From Thiomicrospira sp. UBA5634 (GTDB taxonomy: Bacteria > Pseudomonadota > Gammaproteobacteria > Thiomicrospirales > Thiomicrospiraceae): 5,524 bases of DNA. Below, one piece after another: positions 1 to 5,223 of this stretch. The position numbers and the translations under genes were made by a program. The stretch is from the NCBI GenBank assembly GCA_002421475.1, contig DIJW01000198.1, forward strand, positions 864 through 6,387, given 5' to 3'. How positions within the stretch are numbered: the stretch's first letter is position 1; the number at the start of each line of letters is the position of its first letter. Below the pieces are notes generated by a model. It had not been told where the DNA came from, did not search any database, and was given only the letters and a program-made list of their open reading frames with translations.

Positions 1-763
1 GTCCGGTCATAATCAAGCGTAAATGATAGCCTTTATGCACCGCTTCGCTAACTTCGGCATCAATCAGTTCACGTACCTTATCTTCAATGTCTTCGCCCGG
101 GTGTTTGCCGACAATTTCATTCCACGCATCGCGGATAATGCCCAGCGGCACGACAACAATCAGCGCCACCAACACAATAACCATAATCGGGTCAAAATAC
201 GGCACCCACTTCGCCCAAGCGGTGTCTTGAATAAAATACGCCGCCACAAACACCAACAACATTGCGCCGGAAATATATCCGTCCACCAGCCAGTTTTTTG
301 AATCCACCAACGCCAACGGCGAATGCGCTTTACGTCCCCAATAACCGACTAACCAACCGGAAACAAAACAGCCAATCGTTGCCAGCGCGGCATAAAAAAT
401 CGCCATGCCGAGCAACACCTCTTTACCGCCGCTATACAACGATGCAAACGCATTAAACAAAGCTATCGCCAACAGGGTGATAATCATCAGCCCTTTGGCC
501 ATATTGATCATCGGCTCGTACATCCAATAACCAAACGGATAATCGTCGTTACTCGGCTTCATCACCAGTTGCGACACCCGAATGGTCAATAACGCAATCA
601 GCAAATGGATAAACGAATACAAACCATCCAACATAATCGCATCGGAATGGCTGACAATCGCAAAACCGACCCCGATTAAAACCATAAACACATTGCCCCA
701 CACTGAAAAGTGCAGCGCGCGTTTTTCCAGTTTTAATAACTGCGGCTGTTTAGACGTAACCAT
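1..763 (-). CDS. CDF-family cation efflux transporter, N-terminal part (cut by window edge)
   Basis: This is an inner-membrane cation diffusion facilitator, probably a proton-coupled divalent metal exporter. The first 254 residues are visible and the C-terminal cytoplasmic domain runs off at base 1. Hydrophobic segments lie near residues 20-38, 43-65, 88-110, 117-141, 160-178 and 191-210, giving the six helices of the family, followed by the start of the cytoplasmic domain (GKHPGEDIEDKVRELID, 219-235). The ATG at 763 has a good ribosome site, AAGGA, nine bases upstream. The gene begins 21 bases after the hemJ stop, so the two are probably cotranscribed. The metal-site positions are unusual. 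Helix 2 reads YSFIH (49-53) where D/HxxxD is common, helix 5 reads NWLVD (157-161) instead of HxxxD, and the loop motif is YPFGYWMYEP rather than FGHxKxE. This suggests the divergent COG3965-like branch. Family call is firm; the metal is unknown. Confidence 0.85.
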   Translation of the reverse strand, partial: MVTSKQPQLLKLEKRALHFSVWGNVFMVLIGVGFAIVSHSDAIMLDGLYSFIHLLIALLTIRVSQLVMKPSNDDYPFGYWMYEPMINMAKGLMIITLLAIALFNAFASLYSGGKEVLLGMAIFYAALATIGCFVSGWLVGYWGRKAHSPLALVDSKNWLVDGYISGAMLLVFVAAYFIQDTAWAKWVPYFDPIMVIVLVALIVVVPLGIIRDAWNEIVGKHPGEDIEDKVRELIDAEVSEAVHKGYHLRLIMTG

Positions 764-784
764 GACAAGCTATCCTTAAAAAGC

Positions 785-1204
785 TTAAAAAGGTTTAACC
801 ACTACAAAAATCAACAACGCCAACGTAATTACCAGCGGAATTTCATTCGCCCAACGGTAATACACGCCGCTATGATCCAAATGGCCTTGCTGCATTTCTC
901 GCATCCGTTTATACGCCCAAAAATGATAGGCAATTAATAACGCCACCATCAATAATTTGGCGTGTAACCAGCCGCCGCTAAAACCAAAACCCAGCCATAA
1001 CCAAAAGCCGGTAATCAAAGTCAGAACCATCATAATCGTCATAAATTTCCATAACTTAGACGCCATAATCGCTAACCGATCAACCTGCTGACCCGCCGCC
1101 TGACCTTCGACAAAATGCACAAAAATGCGCGGCAAGTAAAAAATCCCCGCCATCCACGACATCATAAATAACAAATGAAAAACCTTAACCCATAGATACG
1201 CCAC
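785..1204 (-). CDS. hemJ: HemJ-type protoporphyrinogen IX oxidase (CopD/UPF0093 family)
   Basis: HemJ is an integral membrane protein that oxidises protoporphyrinogen IX to protoporphyrin IX in heme synthesis. From the preferred start the protein has 139 residues with four hydrophobic segments (about 4-22, 56-76, 82-98, 122-137). It carries the family signature AYLWVKVFH near the N terminus, FYLPR at 22-26, and WLHAKL at 79-84. The His of KVFH (residue 10) and the Lys of HAKL (83) match the His and Lys reported as essential in cyanobacterial HemJ. I chose the GTG at 1204 because AAAGGA lies six bases upstream and homologues begin just before YLW. The upstream GTG at 1234 would add ten residues (MSVFRKKGLV) but has no clear ribosome site. 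The gene lies upstream of the CDF transporter and is divergent from slyD. HemJ is favoured over CopD by length and these motifs. Confidence 0.85.
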   Translation of the reverse strand: MAYLWVKVFHLLFMMSWMAGIFYLPRIFVHFVEGQAAGQQVDRLAIMASKLWKFMTIMMVLTLITGFWLWLGFGFSGGWLHAKLLMVALLIAYHFWAYKRMREMQQGHLDHSGVYYRWANEIPLVITLALLIFVVVKPF

Positions 1205-1249
1205 GACTAATCCTTTTTTGCGAAAAACTGACACATAACGCCATTTGAA

Positions 1250-1264
1250 TGGGTATCATACCCA
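1250..1264. promoter_or_regulatory. 15-base perfect palindrome between hemJ and slyD (candidate operator)
   Basis: TGGGTATCATACCCA is a perfect inverted repeat with 7-base arms around a single C. It lies in the divergent intergenic space. Read on the minus strand its centre is TATGAT, a good -10 match for a hemJ promoter, with a weak TTAAAA about 16 bases upstream. A repressor bound here could therefore affect hemJ and perhaps slyD. The regulator is unknown, and a single palindrome can arise by chance. Confidence 0.35.
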
Positions 1265-1302
1265 ATTAGCGTTGAATTTTAACCTTTAAACTAGGACACA
1301 TA

Positions 1303-1782
1303 ATGAAAATCGAACAAGATAAAGTCGCGATGATTGAATACACTTTAAAAGACGCCAACGGCGAAGTTATGGATGCCTCAAATGGTCATCCTTTAGCGTA
1401 TCTTCATGGTCATCACAACCTCATCCCGGGCTTGGAAGCTGAATTGGCAGGTAAAAGTGTCGGCGACAAATTCACCGTGACCGTGCCTGCAGCACAAGCC
1501 TACGGCGAAACCGAGCCGGGCTTAATTCAAAGTGTGCCAAGCAATATGTTTCAAGGTGTCGAAAGCTTAGAAGTCGGAATGCGTTTTGAAGCGCAATCAG
1601 AACACGGTATGCACTCTGTTGAAATCACCGCGATTGAAGGCGATATGGTAACGGTTGACGGCAACCACCCTATGGCCGGTAAAGACTTAACGTTTGACGT
1701 TGAAGTGGTCGGTATTCGTGATGCAAGCGCCGAAGAAATTGATCATGGTCATGCGCACGGCGCAGGCGGTCATCACCACTAA
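1303..1782 (+). CDS. slyD: SlyD-type FKBP peptidyl-prolyl cis-trans isomerase / metallochaperone
   Basis: SlyD is a cytoplasmic prolyl isomerase and chaperone that binds nickel through a His-rich tail and supports hydrogenase or urease maturation in some bacteria. The 159-residue protein starts with the split FKBP half (1-68, with HGHHNLIPGLEAEL at 35-48 and VPAAQAYGE at 61-69). The insert-in-flap chaperone domain follows at about 70-125. The FKBP fold is closed by the diagnostic NHPMAGKDLTFDVEV (121-135). The tail DHGHAHGAGGHHH (147-159) has six His and no Cys, so it is much shorter than the E. coli tail. FkpB/SlpA is similar in length but lacks a metal tail, which favours SlyD. The ATG follows TAGGACACATA, a good ribosome site. 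It is transcribed alone and converges with ylqF. Metal binding follows from the tail; the client enzyme is unknown. Confidence 0.92.
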   Translation: MKIEQDKVAMIEYTLKDANGEVMDASNGHPLAYLHGHHNLIPGLEAELAGKSVGDKFTVTVPAAQAYGETEPGLIQSVPSNMFQGVESLEVGMRFEAQSEHGMHSVEITAIEGDMVTVDGNHPMAGKDLTFDVEVVGIRDASAEEIDHGHAHGAGGHHH

Positions 1783-1795
1783 GTTACACACCTCA

Positions 1796-1822
1796 AACCA
1801 CTAGGCACCAGGCCTGGTGGTT
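1796..1822 (+). terminator. Hairpin after slyD, candidate terminator
   Basis: AACCACTAGG (1796-1805) pairs over ten positions with CCTGGTGGTT (1813-1822), with one G-T wobble and a 7-base loop. It starts 13 bases after the slyD stop. The right part also forms the palindrome CACCAGGCCTGGTG. There is no proper T-run after the stem (TTATCTG), so it is not a textbook intrinsic terminator. Position and stem strength support the call. Confidence 0.4.
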
Positions 1823-1823
1823 A
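1806..1823. repeat. 18-base palindromic direct repeat, copy 1
   Basis: CACCAGGCCTGGTGGTTA occurs here and again, identical, at 2003-2020. The two copies bracket the repeat-rich spacer between the convergent genes slyD and ylqF. Confidence 0.85.
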
Positions 1824-1840
1824 TCTGAAAAAGTCCTACT

Positions 1841-1991
1841 TCTCATCCTGACCTACCCCCTGTCATCCGCGCCCACCATGTCATCCTGACTTATCCCTTA
1901 CTTGTCATCCTGAGCGAAGCGAAGGATCTCCAACCAGAAAAACAAACCTCTAAGATTCAGACTTCGTTGCTTCGCGTTACTCAGAATGACA
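1841..1991. repeat. Iterated TGTCATCCTGA units and imperfect hairpin repeat element
   Basis: Four units related to TGTCATCCTGA start at 1841 (10 of 11 matches), 1861 (8 of 11), 1879 (11 of 11) and 1903 (11 of 11), spaced 20, 18 and 24 bases apart. The last begins the left arm of a long imperfect inverted repeat, 1903-1929 (TGTCATCCTGAGCGAAGCGA and onward), whose partner is 1953-1991 read in reverse (ending in CAGAATGACA). The right arm is about 12 bases longer and has diverged in the GCGAAG portion. Similar TGTCATyCTGAGCGAAGCGAAG hairpins are, from memory, dispersed noncoding repeats in many bacterial genomes, resembling REP or MITE elements. It carries no gene. Confidence 0.7.
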
Positions 1992-2000
1992 CGCTTTCCG

Positions 2001-2018
2001 ACCACCAGGCCTGGTGGT
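2001..2018 (-). terminator. 18-base perfect palindrome at the end of ylqF, candidate terminator
   Basis: ACCACCAGGCCTGGTGGT is perfectly self-complementary (9-base arms, axis between 2009 and 2010) and its last base overlaps the ylqF stop codon. As RNA it would form a GC-rich hairpin directly at the stop. There is no T-run after it on the minus strand, so termination is inferred only from its position between convergent genes. Confidence 0.4.
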
Positions 2019-2020
2019 TA
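2003..2020. repeat. 18-base palindromic direct repeat, copy 2
   Basis: This copy is identical to bases 1806-1823. Its last three bases are the complement of the ylqF stop codon. The second copy sits in a longer palindrome than the first. Confidence 0.85.
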
Positions 2021-2953
2021 CTTACGGTTTTTCTTAGTGCGAGCTTTACGCTCAGCATCATGAATCGCTTTTAAGCGCGCCTTTTCGGCTTCTTCCGCTT
2101 CCGCTCGCGCCACTTCCGCTACCACCATTTCCGGTGTTTCCAGCGTTAATCCACCCAACTTTCCGTCACGCAGATCAGTAATTAAAATCGTACTGACCTT
2201 ATGCCAATCAACCCCGCCGCCTTTAGTCACACAACCGCGACGTTTACCGATTTCAATTAACAATTGCTCATCGTTATCCGGCACTTCGGTTAAACCGTAA
2301 CGTTGTTGCACTCGATCCGCATAATGTTGGAGCAAAAAATCTGCCGCAAACAAGGCAATATCACTAAATTCAAACGCCGTATCCTTAATCGCGCCGGTAA
2401 TCGCCAACCGATAGCCGCATTCCGGCGGCGTCAACTTTGGCCACAAAAACCCCGGCGTGTCGGTCAGGGTAATGTTATTGGCGAGTTTGATTTTTTGCTG
2501 CGACTTAGTCACACCGGCTTCGTTGCCGGTTTTAGCAATCGTGCGCCCCGCAAGCGTATTAATCATGGTCGATTTACCGACGTTCGGAATCCCCATAATC
2601 ATCGCGCGACCGCCCCGAATCGCCAAATCACGATCACCCATCAGCGTTTCGCACAACTTCAATAACGACTTAATATGTTCCGGGTGTTGCGAAGTCATCG
2701 GCAACGCACGCACGCCTTGTTGCTGCTCCAAATGTTCAACCCAACGTTGTGTCATCTCAGGATCGGCCAAATCGGCTTTATTCAACACCTTAATGCAAGG
2801 CGTATCACCGCGCAGGCCATTCACCAACGGGTTTTCGCTGGAAAACGGAATGCGCGCATCCAACAACTCAATAATCACATCCACCTGCGGCATCACCTCA
2901 GCAATGTCTTTGCGTGCCTTGTGCATGTGACCCGGAAACCAATTTATAGCCAT
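2018..2953 (-). CDS. ylqF: Ribosome biogenesis GTPase YlqF/RbgA
   Basis: RbgA/YlqF is a circularly permuted GTPase that assists late assembly of the 50S ribosomal subunit. The 311-residue protein opens with NWFPGHMHKA (4-13), typical of the family, and DARIP (32-36). The GTPase motifs come in permuted order: G4 NKAD at 58-61, then the P-loop GIPNVGKST at 121-129, a G2 candidate threonine in EAGVTK (145-150), and G3 DTPG at 165-168. A C-terminal RNA-binding-type domain follows. The last 30 residues or so are rich in Ala, Glu, Lys and Arg and probably form a charged helix, making the protein somewhat longer than the B. subtilis enzyme (about 280). The ATG at 2953 follows GAGAAGAATTAG, an acceptable ribosome site. 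It ends in a palindrome shared with the slyD end. No operon partner is evident, because the upstream fragment appears to be decayed. Confidence 0.93.
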   Translation of the reverse strand: MAINWFPGHMHKARKDIAEVMPQVDVIIELLDARIPFSSENPLVNGLRGDTPCIKVLNKADLADPEMTQRWVEHLEQQQGVRALPMTSQHPEHIKSLLKLCETLMGDRDLAIRGGRAMIMGIPNVGKSTMINTLAGRTIAKTGNEAGVTKSQQKIKLANNITLTDTPGFLWPKLTPPECGYRLAITGAIKDTAFEFSDIALFAADFLLQHYADRVQQRYGLTEVPDNDEQLLIEIGKRRGCVTKGGGVDWHKVSTILITDLRDGKLGGLTLETPEMVVAEVARAEAEEAEKARLKAIHDAERKARTKKNRK

Positions 2954-2990
2954 CTAATTCTTCTCATTAATTTTATTAACTCTGGGCACT

Positions 2991-3227
2991 TTAGCCTCTT
3001 CGACTTGAGTCCGGCTCTTGTTGGCGATCGGTCATAAAATCATTACTGACACCTTCCGACTCAAACCAATCATCCCAATTCACTTCAAGTGGCGTGATAA
3101 TACGTGATTTTGTGGCATCATTTTGGGCTTTAGTATATCCAGTGTCCTCAACCATAAAATCCTCAGGCAGTGAGACCAGCAAATCAAAAGCTTTAGCAAG
3201 GTTTTTAGGCTTAGATTCAATATCAAG
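2991..3227 (-). pseudogene. VapB/AbrB-like antitoxin tail remnant(s)
   Basis: An open frame follows a stop at 3228-3230 but has no good start: only TTG at 3182 or ATG at 3155, neither with a ribosome site. Its translation contains two stretches like antitoxin C termini. The first, KNLAKAFDLLVSLPEDFM, resembles the VapB tail (W/FxxFDxLxxLPEDFM). The second, VNWDDWFESEGVSNDFMTDR, resembles another AbrB/VapB-type tail (WDDFFxxxxVSxDFMxxRxQ). The expected N-terminal DNA-binding domain is absent. The usual ending (REQPxxQxRE) is replaced by QQEPDSSRRG, which could reflect a frameshift. No VapC toxin follows, since ylqF comes next after 37 bases. I infer a decayed locus built from one or two antitoxin fragments; a small intact protein is less likely. 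Confidence 0.45.
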
Positions 3228-3235
3228 TTATAGGC

Positions 3236-3655
3236 TTATTTGTTCTCTACGAAGCCTTGCTGAACACTACCTCTAACAGGGCGTGATAGAAAAGTTTTAA
3301 TTATAAGTTTAAGTGTAAAAGGCTCATCTCTGTTCCACGGCCAGAGTGAGACTAGACGTGCCATTGCGCAGTAACCAAATACGATTTGTGCCCAAGTGCC
3401 GATCAATGGAGCCCAATACAACCATTGCATGATTCCTGGAAAGGACACTATAAGAAGCAATAAATACCAAAAACGCACCTGAACCGGAAAAGCTTTAATA
3501 CTTTTTTCACGTATAACATAGTGAATTAGCTGAAATATGGTTAGACCGATAGCTAAGATAAACCCTAACTCATTTCCTAAAACACCAATTGTAAGAAGTA
3601 TCGCTGTAACCAGCCAATACCACCACCCAATATCTTTATATTCAAGCATAAACAT
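3236..3655 (-). CDS. Conserved small membrane protein of unknown function
   Basis: This is a 139-residue protein with four hydrophobic segments at about 10-27, 30-47, 62-81 and 84-102. It is rich in Trp and has a basic C-terminal end. Blocks that look conserved are YKDIGWWYW (6-14), FPVQVR (56-61), GTWAQIVFGYCAMAR (86-100), PWNR (106-109) and FLSRPVRGSVQQG (122-134). I recall similar short proteins in other bacteria but know no function. The ATG at 3655 is chosen because AAGGA lies seven bases upstream; a second ATG two codons later is less well placed. It lies just downstream (minus strand) of the attC-like element, so it could be a cassette gene or the first gene of the flanking chromosome. 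No matching attC was found after its stop, which favours the latter. Confidence 0.75.
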   Translation of the reverse strand: MFMLEYKDIGWWYWLVTAILLTIGVLGNELGFILAIGLTIFQLIHYVIREKSIKAFPVQVRFWYLLLLIVSFPGIMQWLYWAPLIGTWAQIVFGYCAMARLVSLWPWNRDEPFTLKLIIKTFLSRPVRGSVQQGFVENK

Positions 3656-3685
3656 AAATACTTCCTTTTTTTCATATAAAACGAT

Positions 3686-3745
3686 GTCTTACGACTGGTT
3701 TGGAGCGCAGCGGAAATTTTGTCCGACAGCAGCGCTTTGTTAGCC
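3686..3745 (-). other. Candidate integron attC site (59-base-element-like)
   Basis: This is a 60-base element read on the minus strand. It starts with R''-like GGCTAAC (3745-3739), whose TAA is the stop codon of the preceding gene, and ends with R'-like GTAAGAC (3692-3686). Between them lie AGCGC and GCGCT arms (3735-3731 and 3710-3706 approximately), an inner CGGA/TCCG stem and unpaired bases on one side, an imperfect hairpin of the kind attC forms as single-stranded DNA. The length fits the classical 57-60 bases. The core triplet at the 3' end is GTA rather than GTT, which would weaken recombination, and the outer arms pair asymmetrically. The strongest support is that GGCTAAC is the exact complement of GTTAGCC at the other end of the gene. 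Confidence 0.55.
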
Positions 3746-4927
3746 ACTGGCTTTCCGCTCTAAAATCCACTCGACGCAGTCCATATAGTCATTAAGACTT
3801 AACTTTCTAAGGCTAAAATCACCTGCATCATTTACCGATACTCTTGCCTTACCGAATAAGCTTCCGTCTGGTTGTTCAAGCTGGATGCTTACTTTTGAGA
3901 CTCGCGAAGATGTGGCAACATCTTGTAACACCCCAACTGAAAGCTCAACTAGTTGTTGTGATGAATGTATTAGTGCTTCTCTGGGATCTCGGTTTAGCTT
4001 ATCAACAACTGTTAGGATTCCCTCCCGACCTTTTACTTTCCAGTTTATGCTCTCAAAACCAACTGTAGTCAGACCATGAGAAATGTTTAGTAGTGACGAC
4101 GATAGAGAACGCCCTGTATTAGGTTGTTTGACAGAAGTGATCTCGCGCATATGCTCTACAAAAGTTATTGTATTAGCTAATCGAACTGCGCTATGAACTT
4201 TGATTAACCAAGATGACACTCGACTTAACCGGTGGATTCCAATATTTTTCTCTTTTGCTCTTGGCTCTTTTCCATACGAAACAAGTATAGTTTTAGGTGC
4301 TACTAAGCTAAATGACTTGTGTGCTGAAATGTTCCGCCATTGATTTACTGGAATCCCCACTTCAGGATCTCGAAGAAATATTAAAGGCGGACTTTGTTTT
4401 GTTAATGGAAAACCACTTACTAACGCGCCAAAATCTAGTTCACGAACATCTTTAGGCCATACTCCCTTAACCTCTCGATAAGCAAAAGCATAGATAATCT
4501 GCAGTTGAGGTTTAAAACACCCTTCACCAACACCATCGATAGTATGAAATAACTGAAAAGCCCTATCCCTAGGAGCAGAATTTGGTTCCACTGGGGTAGT
4601 CATTTGAAACAAATTGAGCCAGCTTTCGTCTGACTTCATTGTGTTAGAAAAGAGTTTGTTCATTTCTTGATATGCACCAGAACGATCAACTCGAAGGACA
4701 CGACGATGAAGTGCCAAACACCACTCCATAAGCTCAAGACACTCAGGATCAGTTATGAAACGCGCTAAATTACGCAACTCAATCATAAATGAATCGAGAT
4801 TTTTTATAAGCTGAGTTTTTCTTCGAAAATATGGTTCAAATGCAACCTGCGTCGCTAGTTTCCACTCTTCTCTAGTAATACTAGCTGCATCGCTATGTTC
4901 AATTATTGAATTTAGCGTTTTCTTCAT
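3740..4927 (-). CDS. Unrecognised protein, 395 residues, with RNxxxH (HEPN-like) motif; candidate integron cassette gene
   Basis: I do not recognise the family. The mostly soluble protein has a helical N-terminal half (1-115, with FFRRKTQ-like basic stretches). A central region contains WRNISAHKSF, giving R198-N199-xxx-H203. This is the Rx4H form of the catalytic motif of HEPN ribonucleases, including several anti-phage and toxin proteins. A beta-rich C-terminal part (about 285-395, e.g. KVSIQLEQPDGSLFGKARVSV) follows. I chose ATG 4927, preceded closely by AGGA, over ATG 4981. The 18 extra residues of the longer frame would be encoded across the GTTAGCC core site, and the start at 4981 lies inside a hairpin. 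The stop codon overlaps the attC-like R'' box. Base composition is AT-rich compared with slyD or ylqF (22 G/C in the 60 bases from 4741, against 28 in the 60 from 2821), consistent with acquisition. A nuclease role is an inference from one short motif. Confidence 0.7.
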   Translation of the reverse strand: MKKTLNSIIEHSDAASITREEWKLATQVAFEPYFRRKTQLIKNLDSFMIELRNLARFITDPECLELMEWCLALHRRVLRVDRSGAYQEMNKLFSNTMKSDESWLNLFQMTTPVEPNSAPRDRAFQLFHTIDGVGEGCFKPQLQIIYAFAYREVKGVWPKDVRELDFGALVSGFPLTKQSPPLIFLRDPEVGIPVNQWRNISAHKSFSLVAPKTILVSYGKEPRAKEKNIGIHRLSRVSSWLIKVHSAVRLANTITFVEHMREITSVKQPNTGRSLSSSLLNISHGLTTVGFESINWKVKGREGILTVVDKLNRDPREALIHSSQQLVELSVGVLQDVATSSRVSKVSIQLEQPDGSLFGKARVSVNDAGDFSLRKLSLNDYMDCVEWILERKASG

Positions 4928-4956
4928 ATTCCTAAACGTCCCTGTCTTAGTTCGGT

Positions 4957-4963
4957 GGCTAAC
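4957..4963 (-). other. Candidate integron core site (R') at the start of the cassette
   Basis: On the minus strand these bases read GTTAGCC, the GTTRRRY-type core cut by integron integrases after the G, with one departure in the third R position. The sequence is exactly complementary to the R'' box at 3739-3745, and the match extends to ten bases (GTGGCTAACA at 4955-4964 and its reverse complement at 3738-3747). In an integrated cassette the first bases derive from the cassette's own attC, so this pairing is expected. The gene start follows 29 bases later. Confidence 0.45.
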
Positions 4964-4971
4964 ATTTAGTA

Positions 4972-4989
4972 TAGGGCACATTTGCCCTA
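4972..4989. repeat. Inverted repeat upstream of the cassette gene
   Basis: TAGGGCA (4972-4978) and TGCCCTA (4983-4989) form a 7-base stem with a 4-base loop, CATT. It covers the alternative ATG at 4981, which would be buried in the RNA. TATACT on the minus strand (4973-4968) is a possible -10 next to it, but no good -35 is visible. It could be part of the preceding recombination site or a regulatory hairpin. Confidence 0.5.
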
Positions 4990-5223
4990 CTATTTAATAT
5001 TGAACTTATTTACAGGCATTATTGCTTTCGTATTAGGTTAACCCTGTCACATTGACAGGTTATCTTTATTGTGAAGTTAATCAGGTCTTAAAACTTAGTA
5101 ACCCCCATGCATACTATTGCAAATAAAACTATTTTGCTAAATGAAATACGCATCGTAATCTTACCGCTAAACGGTCATCTTATTTAGCCTGGAAAATATA
5201 GTGACTAAATCAAAATAGACCAC
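4990..5223. other. AT-rich intergenic region without a convincing gene
   Basis: This stretch separates the candidate cassette from the ycgN-like gene. Only very short frames occur. The one notable frame is minus 5153-5088, 21 residues (MRISFSKIVLFAIVCMGVTKF), which resembles the start of a signal peptide but stops at once and has only a weak ribosome site. Two hairpins are present: 5043-5059, and GCTAAA/TTTAGC at 5166-5171 and 5183-5188. GGTTAACC near 5037-5044 could be the distant R'' of a longer attC ending at 4957, but the arms pair poorly. Confidence 0.5.
5043..5059. repeat. Strong short hairpin in the intergenic region
   Basis: CCTGTCA and TGACAGG form a perfect 7-base stem around the loop CAT. 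On the plus strand it is followed by the T-rich TTATCTTTATT, as in an intrinsic terminator, but no plus-strand gene ends before it. On the minus strand it could act downstream of the ycgN-like gene, though without a T-run. Its role is open. Confidence 0.5.

Noticed and set aside
23..779. Plus-strand frames opposite the CDF transporter
   Set aside because: The minus frame is continuous and encodes a recognisable six-helix transporter; the plus frames are rich in His, Asn and Arg with no family features.
1841..1913. CRISPR array
   Set aside because: The units are only 11 bases, degenerate and 18-24 bases apart, without uniform spacers.
2303..2930. Plus-strand open frames inside the ylqF region (up to 157 residues)
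   Set aside because: They are antisense shadows of ylqF, whose GTPase motifs are unmistakable; the shadow translations show no domain.
3196..3240. TAAGCCTA direct repeat after the membrane protein gene as a second attC
   Set aside because: The units are direct, not inverted, and no R'' complementary to the cassette start TAAGAC is present.
3844..4079. Plus-strand frames within the 395-residue gene
   Set aside because: They are short and overlap a long frame on the other strand; no ribosome site or family feature.
3738..4964. 10-base inverted repeat TGTTAGCCAC/GTGGCTAACA read as transposon ends
   Set aside because: No transposase or flanking target duplication is visible, and the repeat coincides with attC core boxes and a stop codon, so the cassette reading explains it better.
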